Notes under the pieces: model-generated
What the model was told of the DNA's origin: nothing
What the model saw: only the letters and a program-made list of their open reading frames with translations
Database searches by the model: none
Program-made: the position numbers and the translations under genes
DNA from: Paenibacillus tritici
GTDB taxonomy: Bacteria; Bacillota; Bacilli; Paenibacillales; Paenibacillaceae
Assembly: GCF_013204885.1 (NCBI RefSeq)
Contig: NZ_JABMKX010000003.1
Span: 248,001-312,000, forward strand
DNA: 64,000 bases
Direction: 5' to 3'
In this document: in pieces, positions 19,489-31,093 of the stretch
How the letters are laid out: each line of letters begins with the position of its first letter
How positions within the stretch are numbered: the stretch's first letter is position 1

Positions 19489-20895
19489 TTATTCAACTGC
19501 TGCGTTGGCCTCTTCCTGTATCTTCTGCAGGGCATCGCCCATCTTCTCAGGAGTCGTCTGCCCGCCAATCAGGCTCTGAATCTGGATATTGCTGATCTCG
19601 GTGGTCACATCTGCCTGCACCAGGGAGTCAAAGGCCGGGAAGGAAGACTGGGAGCTGTTAAGCACCGCTACAATCTCACTCATCAGATCATCCGTAATAT
19701 TCTTATTCAGCACAGCCTGATCAACCTTCATAGCCGGCAGTACCCCGTCTTCCACCAGACCGCGCAGCTGCATTTCTTCATTGAACATATTCTTAATGAA
19801 GGATTTGACCGCCGCAAGCTTGCGCTCATCTTCACCTGCTGAAGCCGAGAAGCCATAACCGTTGTTCACATCACGCATTAGGGCAGTCTGGTCGCCTACT
19901 CCTCCGTCAACCGGCGGAATATTGAAGAAGCCGACTTTGCCAATCAGACCTTCTCCGGATTGTCCAGCCTTGAATACGGAAGACTTCCAGGTGCCATCAT
20001 ACATCAGGATCGCTTCACCGCTGGTGAACTGGGTTGTATATTCAGCATACTCGAAGCCGAGCTCGCCCTTCTTGAAGTAGCCTTTATCCACCCATTCCTT
20101 GTATTTCGCCAAGCCCTTGATCACATTCGGGTCATTCCACTTCGCTTCACCGGTAGCGAACTTGGCGGTAACATCCGGTCCGGCATACCGGGACCAGAGA
20201 TGGTTCGCAAGCATCAGCGGTACCCAGCCCGCCTTGGAGGCACCGGCAAGCGGCACTTTACCGTCAGCCTTGATATCGGCCAATTGCTGCTCCAGTTCGG
20301 CGAAGGTGGCCGGAGCCTTCCAGCCCTTACCGGTATAGTACTCTTTATTATAGAAGAAGCCTTCACCTGAGCCGCCGATGGGCAGGCCATAGATTTTACC
20401 TTCATATGTGAACGGGTCCAGATTGGAGAACTTATCCTTAATGCCTAATTCATCCAGAATCGGGGTCAGATCAAGCAGCTTGCCTTCTTTGGCATAGATC
20501 TTAGAATCCGGACTGCCGAACAGGTCGAAGATCTCCGGCGGATTGCCGGCCGCCATTTCACCGCGCAGCTTCTCCTTACGGTTCACATCCGAATCTACAC
20601 CATCCAGCTTGAAGGTGAGTCCAGGCACATCTGCCTGCACTTTGCCAACCACATCCTCCAGAATCGCCAGCCGTTTCTGCTTGTCTGCACCTACCTGGGT
20701 ATGACGTACTGTCATTTCAAAAGGCTCAGCGCTAACCGGTTCTTCCGTAGCTGCTGCGGTGGTAGCAGCCGCCTCATTGGTCGCAGCCGCTTCCCCTTTG
20801 TTGTTGGCCGCATTATTTTTCGTGTCTCCACAGCCAGTCAGCAGTGCTGAGGTAACAAACATCAGGGACAATAGCAGTGTTAAGCTTTTTCTCAT
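19489..20895 (-). CDS. sugar ABC transporter substrate-binding lipoprotein
   Basis: 468 residues. The signal peptide ends in LLTGC, giving lipid-Cys22, followed by an Ala/Thr/Glu-rich tether and a family 1 solute-binding fold (KLRGEMAAGNPPEIFDLFGSPDS; LWSRYAGPDV; FTSGEAILMYDGTWKSS). It is the first gene of the five-gene operon with two permeases, kinase and regulator. The ligand is probably an oligosaccharide, but no feature identifies it. A TATAAT box lies at 20944-20939 on the minus strand with a poor -35, as expected for an activator-dependent promoter. Confidence 0.92.
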   Translation of the reverse strand: MRKSLTLLLSLMFVTSALLTGCGDTKNNAANNKGEAAATNEAAATTAAATEEPVSAEPFEMTVRHTQVGADKQKRLAILEDVVGKVQADVPGLTFKLDGVDSDVNRKEKLRGEMAAGNPPEIFDLFGSPDSKIYAKEGKLLDLTPILDELGIKDKFSNLDPFTYEGKIYGLPIGGSGEGFFYNKEYYTGKGWKAPATFAELEQQLADIKADGKVPLAGASKAGWVPLMLANHLWSRYAGPDVTAKFATGEAKWNDPNVIKGLAKYKEWVDKGYFKKGELGFEYAEYTTQFTSGEAILMYDGTWKSSVFKAGQSGEGLIGKVGFFNIPPVDGGVGDQTALMRDVNNGYGFSASAGEDERKLAAVKSFIKNMFNEEMQLRGLVEDGVLPAMKVDQAVLNKNITDDLMSEIVAVLNSSQSSFPAFDSLVQADVTTEISNIQIQSLIGGQTTPEKMGDALQKIQEEANAAVE

Positions 20896-21036
20896 TACGG
20901 GTGACCCTCCCTATTTAGTGGTTTCCCTTACAATTCTAATTATAGGAAATCAACTGGGTAATCGTAAGGTTAAGATTCATCTTCAATAGGGATAAAATCC
21001 TCTAATGTAAGCGAAATCAGTCAGGTTTAATGACAT

Positions 21037-21072
21037 CAAAAAAGCGAAGCTTCTCAAATGGAAGCTCCGCTT
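21037..21072 (-). terminator. intrinsic terminator after pflA
   Basis: AAGCGGAGCTTC pairs with GAAGCTTCGCTT around a 7-nt loop, followed on the minus strand by a T-run. Confidence 0.85.
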
Positions 21073-21091
21073 GTTCATTATAGGTATGAGA

Positions 21092-21829
21092 TTATACCAG
21101 AGCAGACTGGTTGCGGCCTTCTTCAATCAGCCGGTACGCACGCTGCACTTCCTCGTCGGAAGGTGATTCCACCCCTTCAAGCTCGTAGGGACGGTTCAGC
21201 TCCTTCCATTTGTAGATGCCCATCACATGATAAGGCAGGATTTCGAATTTCTCTACTCCATTCAGCGTGCCAATGAAGCGGCCGAGATTCTGCAGATCCT
21301 CTTCCTTATTGTGAATGCCGGGAACGTACACATGGCGAATCCACATTTTACGGTTATTATCTGATAGCCAGCGGGCCAGCTTCAAGGTACGATCATTGGA
21401 TTTACCGGTCAGCTTGATGTGAGCTTCATCATCAATATGCTTCAGATCCAAGAGTACCAGATCGGTAACATCCAGCAAATCGCTGATTTTGGAGCCGTCA
21501 TTATAGCCGTTGGTATCAAGCGTGGTATGCAGGTTCCAGCGTTTCTTCACCTCGGTGAATAACTGTTTGACGAAATGCGCCTGCAGTGTCGGTTCACCGC
21601 CGGATACCGTAAGCCCGCCGCCGGAGGTTTTATAATAATTCAGGTAGGGCTCAATTTCCGCCAACACTTCCTCGACGGTCATTTCCTTGCCTTCATTCAG
21701 TTCCCAGGTATCCGGGTTGTGGCAATACTGACATTTAAGCAGGCAGCCCTGCATAAAAAGCACGAAGCGGATACCCGGGCCATCCACCGTTCCAAACGTT
21801 TCCAAGGAGTGGATATGTCCTTTAAGCAT
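21092..21829 (-). CDS. pflA: pyruvate formate-lyase activating enzyme
   Basis: 245-residue radical SAM activase. CX3CX2C is seen as CLLKCQYC (C29, C33, C36), preceded by GTVDGPGIRFVLFMQG, the standard PflA front. GGGLTVSGGEP is also present. It installs the glycyl radical on PflB under anoxia. It lies 121 bp after pflB in the same direction, across a hairpin that probably lowers its expression relative to pflB, as expected for a catalytic activator. Confidence 0.95.
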   Translation of the reverse strand: MLKGHIHSLETFGTVDGPGIRFVLFMQGCLLKCQYCHNPDTWELNEGKEMTVEEVLAEIEPYLNYYKTSGGGLTVSGGEPTLQAHFVKQLFTEVKKRWNLHTTLDTNGYNDGSKISDLLDVTDLVLLDLKHIDDEAHIKLTGKSNDRTLKLARWLSDNNRKMWIRHVYVPGIHNKEEDLQNLGRFIGTLNGVEKFEILPYHVMGIYKWKELNRPYELEGVESPSDEEVQRAYRLIEEGRNQSALV

Positions 21830-21887
21830 GAGATGTCATCCTTTCAAAAAAACCTTAAAATTTTAATTAATTTTTAACAAGAGTTTA

Positions 21888-21907
21888 CCGCCCTCTTTCA
21901 AGGGCGG
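21888..21907 (-). terminator. attenuating hairpin between pflB and pflA
   Basis: CCGCCCT/AGGGCGG with a 6-nt loop. The minus strand downstream is AT-rich but without a continuous T-run, so partial termination or mRNA processing is likely. Confidence 0.55.
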
Positions 21908-21950
21908 CAGCTCCTTCATTATCTCAATTCTTTTAGAGCAAGAACCATTC

Positions 21951-24212
<2,262 letters not shown>

Positions 24213-24355
24213 GCTAAATCCCTCCATTTATATTTAGTATATTTGTAGAGATCGCGGGCTTGAAGGTTAATCCCGTGTCTCGTGATCCCGTAGCTACTGG
24301 TTGTTATAAAATTCACAATCGTGACTGTATAACTGGGATCTTTGTTTATATAAAC

Positions 24356-24419
24356 ATTTTAGTTTATTTTCTGAAAAAGGACTGTGACAAATATCACTCT
24401 TTCGGTGATATTTGTCACT
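24356..24419 (-). promoter_or_regulatory. pflB promoter with two Fnr boxes; also adhE terminator-like hairpin
   Basis: Box 1 TGTGACAAATATCACT (24383-24398) is centred 34.5 bp upstream of the last base of a TAAAAT -10 (24361-24356), so about -41.5 from the predicted start at 24349. Box 2 GGTGATATTTGTCACT (24404-24419) is centred 21 bp further up. The two boxes are inverted copies, so GTGACAAATATCAC and GTGATATTTGTCAC also form a perfect 14-bp hairpin. On the minus strand it is followed by AGTCCTTTTTC, which could end adhE transcripts. Confidence 0.8.
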
Positions 24420-24473
24420 TCCATCCAGTCCCATATTAACCTTTAACCTTATTCTTTGCCAGGCAACCGTTAA

Positions 24474-27095
24474 TTAGTTATCGAATTTGCCGTAGAATGC
24501 GTTGCGGTATACATCAGCAAGCTCAGATACCAGCGGCATTTTAGGGTTGGCAGTTGTACATTGGTCTTCAAATGCACGGTCAGCCAGGTAATCTACACGG
24601 GATTCAAAGTCCTTAGGATCGAAACCAAGAGCCGAGAAGGATTCTTCGATACCGAGTTTTTTGTTCATATCGCGGATTGCATTGATCAGGCTGGTTACGC
24701 CTTCTTCGGTAGTACGTGCCGGCAATCCCAGAATACGGGCGATTTCAGCATACCGTTCGTCAGCTACAAAGTGCGAATATTTAGGGAATGAAGCGAACTT
24801 CGTGGGCTTCTTGGCATTGTAGCGGATAACATGCGGCATCAGGATCGCATTCGTGCGGCCGTGTGCTGTGTGATACTGTCCGCCCCATTTGTGCGCCAAG
24901 CTGTGGTTAATCCCCAGGAATGCATTCGCAAATGCCATACCGGCAAGTGTAGAAGCGTTGTGCATTTTCTCACGGGCCAGCTTATCGCCTTGCAGTGCGG
25001 ATTTCTCCAGCCACTGGAATACCAGCTGAATCGCTTTGATTGCCAGACCATCGGTGTAGTCACTGGCCATTACAGATACATAAGCTTCGATGGCATGTGT
25101 CAATACGTCCATACCTGTATCGGCAACAGCGGTCTTAGGCAAGCTGTATACAAACTCCGGATCAATAATTGCTACATCTGGAGTCAGCTCATAATCGGCC
25201 AGAGGATACTTCGTATTATTGCCTGTTGTCTTGTCTGTGATAACTGCGAACGATGTAACTTCAGAACCGGTACCCGAAGTTGTTGGAATCGCAACGAATT
25301 TTGCTTTGTTGCCGAGCTTAGGGAATTTGTATACCCGTTTGCGGATATCCATGAACTTCTGCTTCAGACCGTTGAAGTCTGCATCAGGATGTTCGTAGAA
25401 CAGCCACATTCCCTTGGCAGCATCCATTGGGGAACCGCCGCCGAGTGCAATGATGCAATCCGGCTGGAATCTGTTCATCATAGCCGCGCCTTTTTCTACA
25501 GTAGTGGTTGACGGATCTGGTTCAACTTCAGAGAATACTTCGATCGCTACAGGAGTCTGACGTTGACGCAGGTAGTGCTCCACTCTTTCAACATAGCCCA
25601 GCTTCACCATCATAGGGTCAGTGATGATTGCTACACGAGTGATGTCAGGCATTTTGGCCAGATACTGAGTGGCTCCCTTTTCGAAGTAAATCTTGTCAGG
25701 TACTTTAAACCATTGCATATTCACGGTCCGACGGTTCACCCTTTTCACGTTGATCAGATTGATTGCAGTCACGTTCTGCGATACAGAGTTGCGTCCGTAA
25801 GATCCGCAGCCCAGTGTCAATGAAGGGATATTAGTGTTGTAAATATCGCCGATTGCGCCGTGTGTTGAAGGCGAGTTGACGAGAATACGTCCGGTTTGCA
25901 GACGGTTCGAGAACTTCATGATAACTTCTTCGTTGTTCGAGTGGATCGCCGAGCTGTGGCCCATGCCGCCGAATTCAACGATTTCAGCTGCGCGTTCGAT
26001 ACCCTGGTCAGCATTCTTCACTTTGTAGCAAGCCAGAACCGGACTCAGCTTCTCAGCGGACAGCGGATATTTCGTACCTACGCCTTCAAGCTCAGCTACC
26101 AGGATCTTCGTTCCGGCAGGAACCTGGATACCGCACATTTCAGCGATCTTCACAGCGGATTGACCGACGATTGCTGGGTTAACCGCACATTTCTCTACGT
26201 TCATTGCGCCGCTTGTCAGCTTGGCAGCCTCTTCTTTGTTAACAAAGTAGCAGCCGTTCGCAATCATCTTCTTCTTCACTTGGTCGAAAATAGCTTCTTC
26301 AATGATAACCGCTTGCTCGGAAGCACAGATCATGCCGTTATCGAAAGTCTTCGACAGAATAAGGTCAGTGACAGCCTGATCAATGTCAGCACTCTTCTCA
26401 ATGAAGGCAGGTACGTTACCAGGACCTACGCCGAGTGCCGGTTTGCCGCAGCTGTAAGCTGCCTTAACCATTGCCGATCCGCCGGTTGCCAGAATCAGAG
26501 CAACGTCCGGATTGTTCATCAGTGCGTTTGTTTTATCCATTGTAGGAAGTTCAATCCATTGGATGAAGTTCTCAGGTGCGCCGGCTGCTACGCCTGCATC
26601 ATGCAGAATTTTGGCTGCTGCCGCACTGCACTCTTGCGCTGACGGGTGGAAACCGAATATAATAGGGTTACGTGTCTTAGCGGAAATCAAAGCTTTAAAC
26701 ATCGTGGTGGATGTTGGGTTGGTTACCGGTGTGATACCCATAATGATTCCGACTGGTTCAGCAATCTTCTGGAAGCTGTCATAAACGTTATCCTCAATAA
26801 CGCCTACAGTCTTGTCGTACTTAATTCCGTGCCAGATATATTCAGTGGAGAAGATGTTCTTCGTGATTTTGTCTTCGTATACTCCGCGTCCTGTTTCTTC
26901 AACAGCCAGTTTTGCCAGGTACATATGCTTGTCGAGTCCCGCCAGTGCCATTGCATGAACGATTGTGTCTGTCTGCTCTTGATCCAGGCCCATGAACGCT
27001 TCGTGGGCTTTCTTTGCTTTATCCACCAAAACCTGAATATACTCTTCAGCGGTGGTTTGTTTCACTTGGGCGGCGACTTCGTTTTTAACTGCCAT
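24474..27095 (-). CDS. adhE: bifunctional acetaldehyde-CoA/alcohol dehydrogenase
   Basis: 873 residues. The N-terminal CoA-acylating aldehyde dehydrogenase half (about 1-440) has the catalytic Cys in NGMICASEQ and the NAD motif GPGNVPAFIE. The C-terminal iron-dependent alcohol dehydrogenase half (about 455-873) has GGGSPMDAAKGMW, GTGSEVTSFAVI and His metal ligands in GINHSLAHKWGG and HGRTNA. It reduces acetyl-CoA to ethanol and regenerates NAD+ during fermentation. The promoter upstream carries one Fnr box and a cre-like site. Confidence 0.97.
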   Translation of the reverse strand: MAVKNEVAAQVKQTTAEEYIQVLVDKAKKAHEAFMGLDQEQTDTIVHAMALAGLDKHMYLAKLAVEETGRGVYEDKITKNIFSTEYIWHGIKYDKTVGVIEDNVYDSFQKIAEPVGIIMGITPVTNPTSTTMFKALISAKTRNPIIFGFHPSAQECSAAAAKILHDAGVAAGAPENFIQWIELPTMDKTNALMNNPDVALILATGGSAMVKAAYSCGKPALGVGPGNVPAFIEKSADIDQAVTDLILSKTFDNGMICASEQAVIIEEAIFDQVKKKMIANGCYFVNKEEAAKLTSGAMNVEKCAVNPAIVGQSAVKIAEMCGIQVPAGTKILVAELEGVGTKYPLSAEKLSPVLACYKVKNADQGIERAAEIVEFGGMGHSSAIHSNNEEVIMKFSNRLQTGRILVNSPSTHGAIGDIYNTNIPSLTLGCGSYGRNSVSQNVTAINLINVKRVNRRTVNMQWFKVPDKIYFEKGATQYLAKMPDITRVAIITDPMMVKLGYVERVEHYLRQRQTPVAIEVFSEVEPDPSTTTVEKGAAMMNRFQPDCIIALGGGSPMDAAKGMWLFYEHPDADFNGLKQKFMDIRKRVYKFPKLGNKAKFVAIPTTSGTGSEVTSFAVITDKTTGNNTKYPLADYELTPDVAIIDPEFVYSLPKTAVADTGMDVLTHAIEAYVSVMASDYTDGLAIKAIQLVFQWLEKSALQGDKLAREKMHNASTLAGMAFANAFLGINHSLAHKWGGQYHTAHGRTNAILMPHVIRYNAKKPTKFASFPKYSHFVADERYAEIARILGLPARTTEEGVTSLINAIRDMNKKLGIEESFSALGFDPKDFESRVDYLADRAFEDQCTTANPKMPLVSELADVYRNAFYGKFDN

Positions 27096-27143
27096 CTCCC
27101 TCGTCCTCCTGTCAATTTTTAGGTTGTTTCTTTCTATACATTT

Positions 27144-27228
27144 ATCTTAGCACATCCGTTTCACCTTGTATAGTGAAATCTTTCACAAAGTTTAAAGTTT
27201 TTTTTGAGTTGTTTTCAAAGCGCTTTCA
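27144..27228 (-). promoter_or_regulatory. adhE promoter with Fnr box and cre-like site
   Basis: Fnr box TGTGAAAGATTTCACT (minus strand, 27187-27172) is centred 35.5 bp before the end of TAAGAT (27149-27144), the class II position. Further up, TGAAAGCGCTTTGA (27228-27215) matches the CcpA consensus TGWAANCGNTNWCA at all but one position. Both oxygen limitation and carbon status may therefore control adhE. Confidence 0.72.
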
Positions 27229-27460
27229 TTCGATCATATACCGGCATTTTTTCCATATTATATGTAATATTTAATTGATATTTGTCTGTTCTGCGAACTG
27301 CAATCCTCCAGTTCCATCTTTAGTGTGTTCATTCTCGATCCATTCTCGCTTTTCTCCCGGTTGTCACCTCTAAATAATGGTAACCGCATCCAATTATTCA
27401 ATAGATGTTTTGCCCCCGCGTTCATCCAGGTACACTGTGCCCAAATTATAAATATAAATC

Positions 27461-27515
27461 TCAGCGAGAAATAGAAGGATAAGTTATCGTGTGCAACATA
27501 TAACTTCTTATATTT
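27461..27515 (-). repeat. dispersed intergenic repeat, copy 1 (short form)
   Basis: 55 bp, from TCAGCGAGAAATAGAAGG to CTTCTTATATTT, identical to 34301-34355 except for two bases. It abuts the terminator of the second sugar-binding protein gene and lies upstream of the adhE promoter. It lacks the hairpin arm found in copy 2. The rest of the 27229-27460 gap is AT-rich with no feature I can support. Confidence 0.75.
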
Positions 27516-27518
27516 GTA

Positions 27519-27554
27519 CAAAAAACAGGAGACGGCATCGCTGCCGTCTCCTGC
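27519..27554 (-). terminator. intrinsic terminator of the second sugar ABC operon
   Basis: CAGGAGACGGCA pairs with TGCCGTCTCCTG around a 4-nt loop, followed by TTTTTTG on the minus strand. Confidence 0.9.
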
Positions 27555-27574
27555 TTGATTATTATCGCCGGGTA

Positions 27575-29044
27575 CTACTCCACTTTGATGGTATCGAAGA
27601 ATTTCTTCTGCACCGTTGAAGCTGCGGCATCTAGCTGCGCCTTGGAGTCCGTGCCTTCCTTGGCGAACAGCTCCTGAATCACGTTGGACATCGTCGCATA
27701 GTAATCCTGGGTATTGTACTGGGCTTCAGGCTTGCCGTCCAGCAGTGCCATAATGTCCGTATTATATTGATAGACAATGTCGGAGTACTTGTCGTATACC
27801 GATTTGGTCTTCTTGCCGAACTCGGAATCCGCAGCATAGTAATCGAGCAGCGGCGGAATGAAGTATTTGCCGTCCGCCTTGCGCTGCTGCAGAATCGCAT
27901 CAAGCGCCTCCAGGCCTTTGTCAGAGAAATAATCGAAGGTAATATAACGGAAGGCCATCTCCTGCTCATCCTTGGTGGCGTTCGGGTTAATGACCAGATA
28001 ATCTCCGCCGAGTACGCCGGTATGCTTCCCGCCCTTCTCAGCCGCCGGCATCGGGTAGGTCAGAACATCCTCAGGCTTCAGTCCGCCCTGATTGAGCGCC
28101 TGTTCAATGACACCGTCTGATCCGGCCATAACCATCGCTGTGCGGCCCTGCTGGAAGGCGCCTACCGCATCGCCCCAGCCAAGCGCCCAGTCCTGGGGAA
28201 CCGCTTTGGCTTCCCATCTCAGCTTCTTATAGAAGTCCAGCGCTTTGATACCGGCCTCGGAATTGAAGGTTGCCACTACCTTGCCGCCTTCAATCTTCTG
28301 AATCTCCCCGCCTGCTTCGAACAGGAAGTTGGTCCAGTTCCAGCCTGCTTCGTTGCCTTTCCCCATTGGAGCAATACCCGAGATTCCCTTCTTGGGATCT
28401 GCTGCTCCTTTGGCCGTGTTCAGCATATCCTCCCAGGTCCAATCCATTGCCGGGACGGCTACACCTTTGGCATCGAGCATCTTTTTGTTAATCATTGTTG
28501 TCGTGACATAACCCTTCTGCGTTACACCGTACACCTTGCCGTCAATAATGAACTGGTTCTGCAGCACAGGATTGATCTGATCCTTGAACTCATAGTTGTT
28601 CCACAGATCCGTAACATCGGCGACCCAGCCCTTCTCCACCAGGAATTTCGCTTCAGTCGCATAGGTATTGAAGAAGGTAGGCGCTTCGTTCGCAGCCATT
28701 TTCACTCCGATCTCACTTACATTATACTGCCAGTCATCCTTGACTATCTCCACGTTCGGATAGACTTCCTGGAACCGCTTGATCTTGTCATCCTCCTGCG
28801 CTCTTACCTCGGTCAGGTCAGGTGTGGGATAGTGGATTTTGATCGTTACTTTTCTCTGGGTGATATCATCAACCGGCGCCTCTGTAGGAGCAGTGGTTTC
28901 TTCTGACGCAGTGGTCGCCGCAGGTGCAGGTGCCCCATCTCCTCCATTTGCCGCCGGCTTGTTCCCGTTATTATTGCCGCCGCAGGCGGACAATAACGTT
29001 CCCGTCACCAGGAGACAGGCTAACACGCTGGAAAATTTACGCAT
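27575..29044 (-). CDS. sugar ABC transporter substrate-binding lipoprotein
   Basis: 489 residues. Lipobox LSAC gives lipid-Cys21, then an Asn/Gly/Ala-rich tether and a family 1 solute-binding fold (VYPNVEIVKDDWQYNVSEIGVKMAANEAPTFFNTYA; QQGRTAMVMAGSDGVIEQAL). It is the last gene of the unit kinase-regulator-permease-permease-lipoprotein. The nearby GH65 phosphorylases suggest an alpha-linked glucose disaccharide as cargo (inference). Confidence 0.92.
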   Translation of the reverse strand: MRKFSSVLACLLVTGTLLSACGGNNNGNKPAANGGDGAPAPAATTASEETTAPTEAPVDDITQRKVTIKIHYPTPDLTEVRAQEDDKIKRFQEVYPNVEIVKDDWQYNVSEIGVKMAANEAPTFFNTYATEAKFLVEKGWVADVTDLWNNYEFKDQINPVLQNQFIIDGKVYGVTQKGYVTTTMINKKMLDAKGVAVPAMDWTWEDMLNTAKGAADPKKGISGIAPMGKGNEAGWNWTNFLFEAGGEIQKIEGGKVVATFNSEAGIKALDFYKKLRWEAKAVPQDWALGWGDAVGAFQQGRTAMVMAGSDGVIEQALNQGGLKPEDVLTYPMPAAEKGGKHTGVLGGDYLVINPNATKDEQEMAFRYITFDYFSDKGLEALDAILQQRKADGKYFIPPLLDYYAADSEFGKKTKSVYDKYSDIVYQYNTDIMALLDGKPEAQYNTQDYYATMSNVIQELFAKEGTDSKAQLDAAASTVQKKFFDTIKVE

Positions 29045-29094
29045 TGAAACTCCCCTTTTCCATTCATAATGTACTTACAAATTCATCTTAAAAG

Positions 29095-29112
29095 AGAAAC
29101 CGTTTGCAAACG
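29095..29112 (-). promoter_or_regulatory. cre-like/LacI-type operator before the binding-protein gene
   Basis: CGTTTGCAAACG (29101-29112) is a perfect 12-bp palindrome. The overlapping minus-strand word TGCAAACGGTTTCT (29108-29095) matches the CcpA consensus at 12 of 14 positions. It lies in the 133-bp gap before the lipoprotein gene, which may have its own promoter. Confidence 0.5.
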
Positions 29113-29177
29113 AGGTGTAATCATATTCCTTTCATGTGCAGGTATACGATCCGCTGCGCCCTATAGCCTCTTCCTGC

Positions 29178-30050
29178 TCATCCTTTGACCGCCGACAACG
29201 ACACTCCGCGCATAATGAACTTCTGGAAGATCAGGAAGACGAGAATCGGCGGCAGCGACACCAGGAACAGGATGGCGAATTTGATGTTCGTATTCAGTGC
29301 TTTTACATTGATAACGTACTTATAGATCGCAGTTGCCAGTGTATATTTGTCCTCACTGTGCATCACAAGGGACGGCCAGAACCAATCGTTCCAGGCTGTG
29401 GAGAAGATAAAGATCGCCAGCGTTGCAAATATCGGAATGGACAACGGAACGGCAATGGTGAAGAAGCTTCTCGGCTCCGAAGCTCCGTCAATCCGCGCGG
29501 CTTCAAGAATCTCCGGATGAATCCCGTCGAAGAAATTCTTCAGCAGCAGGAAGAAGAAGGTATTCGCACCCGCCGGCAGCCAGAACGCGGCATACTGATT
29601 GAGCAGCCCGAGTTCCTTGAGATTGACAAAGTTCGGAATCATATAGCTGGTGGCCGGAATGAACAGCGTCATCAGGAAGAAGAAATAGAAGACCTTCCGG
29701 TAAGGCACATTCATCCGCGAGATGCTGAAGGCGGCAAGTCCCAGAACCACCAGGGTAGCTACCATATTTCCGGCAAAAATGTACAGCGTATTCCGCAGGA
29801 ACATCGGCAGGTCGATGTAATCCAGCGCATCCTTAAGGTTGGCGAAATGCCACTCCTGCGGGAAAAAATGCGGCGGGAAGGAATTGACCTCGACGTTGGA
29901 CTTAAGTCCGTTGAACATTGTCATGAGTATGGGATACAGCATGCTGAAAATCATTAATAGAATGAAAAACACCATGATTCCGTATACGACTCTGTTGCTG
30001 GTCTTCTTCAGATCGTGTTCGGAGAGAATCCCTCTGTCTGCGCTCTTCAT
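29178..30050 (-). CDS. carbohydrate ABC transporter permease (MalG type)
   Basis: 290 residues, six membrane segments, EAA loop PEILEAARIDGASEPRSFFTIAVPLSIP. The start at MKSADRG was chosen because AAGGAGG lies about 10 nt upstream; the frame is open further but overlaps the preceding gene. The stop of the MalF-type partner lies 1 bp before it. Confidence 0.92.
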   Translation of the reverse strand: MKSADRGILSEHDLKKTSNRVVYGIMVFFILLMIFSMLYPILMTMFNGLKSNVEVNSFPPHFFPQEWHFANLKDALDYIDLPMFLRNTLYIFAGNMVATLVVLGLAAFSISRMNVPYRKVFYFFFLMTLFIPATSYMIPNFVNLKELGLLNQYAAFWLPAGANTFFFLLLKNFFDGIHPEILEAARIDGASEPRSFFTIAVPLSIPIFATLAIFIFSTAWNDWFWPSLVMHSEDKYTLATAIYKYVINVKALNTNIKFAILFLVSLPPILVFLIFQKFIMRGVSLSAVKG

Positions 30051-30051
30051 C

Positions 30052-30975
30052 CTAGTTGTCCTCCTTGTTAAGCTTGAACTGTACAATGCCCAAACCGCCC
30101 AGAACAACAAACATCAGCATCCCCAGCGCAGTCGCGGTACCATAATCCAGTCTTGTAAAAGCATACTTCACAATGAGCAGCGCATAGGTCAGCGTCGCAT
30201 TGTTCGGTCCTCCGTCGAGCAGGGCCATCTGCGACTGGTAGCCTTGAGAGGTAGCAATCACCTGCAGAATCAGCATCAGCAGAATCAGATTGCGCAGCGA
30301 AGGCAGCGTGATGTGGCGGATACGCGCCCAGACTCCGGCTCCGTCAATCTCAGCAGCCTCATACCAGTCCCGGGGAATACTTAGCACCGCAGCGAGATAG
30401 ATCAGCATCCCCGAACCGAACTGCTGCCAGGTCTCCATGAATACCAGTGAGATCATCGACCACCGGGTATCCGTCAGGAAGGCGATCTGCTCTGCCCCCG
30501 TGCTGCCAATTACCGCATTAATCGGTCCTACGGGATCATACAGCCACCGCCACAGCCCGTACAGGACTACAGCCGGCATTACATATGGCAAATAGGCGGC
30601 CACGCGGACGAATCCGCCGAATTTCCGCAGCTCAGAGATCGCAATGGCAAAAGCAATCGGGACCCAGAAGCCGATCACCATGCAGAGCAGCATGTAGTAC
30701 AAGGTGTTTTTCACAGCAATCAGCACATCCGGGTCGGTCAGCGCCCTCGCATAATTGTCCATTCCGACAAAGGTATTTCCTTTGACAAAATCTACGGTGT
30801 AGAAGCTGTACAGGAACCCTTTGAAGATAGGCACCCACATAAACATGATGAAAATAATCAGCGCGGGGATAAGAAACATAAAGCCCCAAAAATTCTTTTT
30901 CCAGCGGTTCTGCTTGTACGGCTTACTCTCTAGCTCCGCTGGCAGGTGATCATGTAACGCAGCAGACTGGTTCAT
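30052..30975 (-). CDS. carbohydrate ABC transporter permease (MalF type)
   Basis: 307 residues from MNQSAAL (GAGGGAG upstream; the frame extends 11 codons further without a better site). There is a hydrophilic N-terminus, then six membrane segments and EAA loop RDWYEAAEIDGAGVWARIRHITLPSL. It pairs with the MalG-type product and shares an ATPase encoded elsewhere. Confidence 0.92.
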   Translation of the reverse strand: MNQSAALHDHLPAELESKPYKQNRWKKNFWGFMFLIPALIIFIMFMWVPIFKGFLYSFYTVDFVKGNTFVGMDNYARALTDPDVLIAVKNTLYYMLLCMVIGFWVPIAFAIAISELRKFGGFVRVAAYLPYVMPAVVLYGLWRWLYDPVGPINAVIGSTGAEQIAFLTDTRWSMISLVFMETWQQFGSGMLIYLAAVLSIPRDWYEAAEIDGAGVWARIRHITLPSLRNLILLMLILQVIATSQGYQSQMALLDGGPNNATLTYALLIVKYAFTRLDYGTATALGMLMFVVLGGLGIVQFKLNKEDN

Positions 30976-31093
30976 TGCAGCTCCCTCATTCCTGTCGTCT
31001 TTCAGCACTTGATAGGAAAGTGCCTCCTGTCTTCATTGTAGGAAATGAGGGAGAGAGTTAACATGTCTATATCTATGGTAATCGTAAGCGTTC

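Noticed and set aside
20950..20975. Zur-like AATCGTAAGG upstream of the first sugar-binding protein
   Set aside because: Only one half-site is present and the inverse half is missing.
27258..27521. 87-residue minus-strand ORF upstream of adhE
   Set aside because: It runs through the dispersed repeat, lacks a ribosome site and shows no protein-like pattern.
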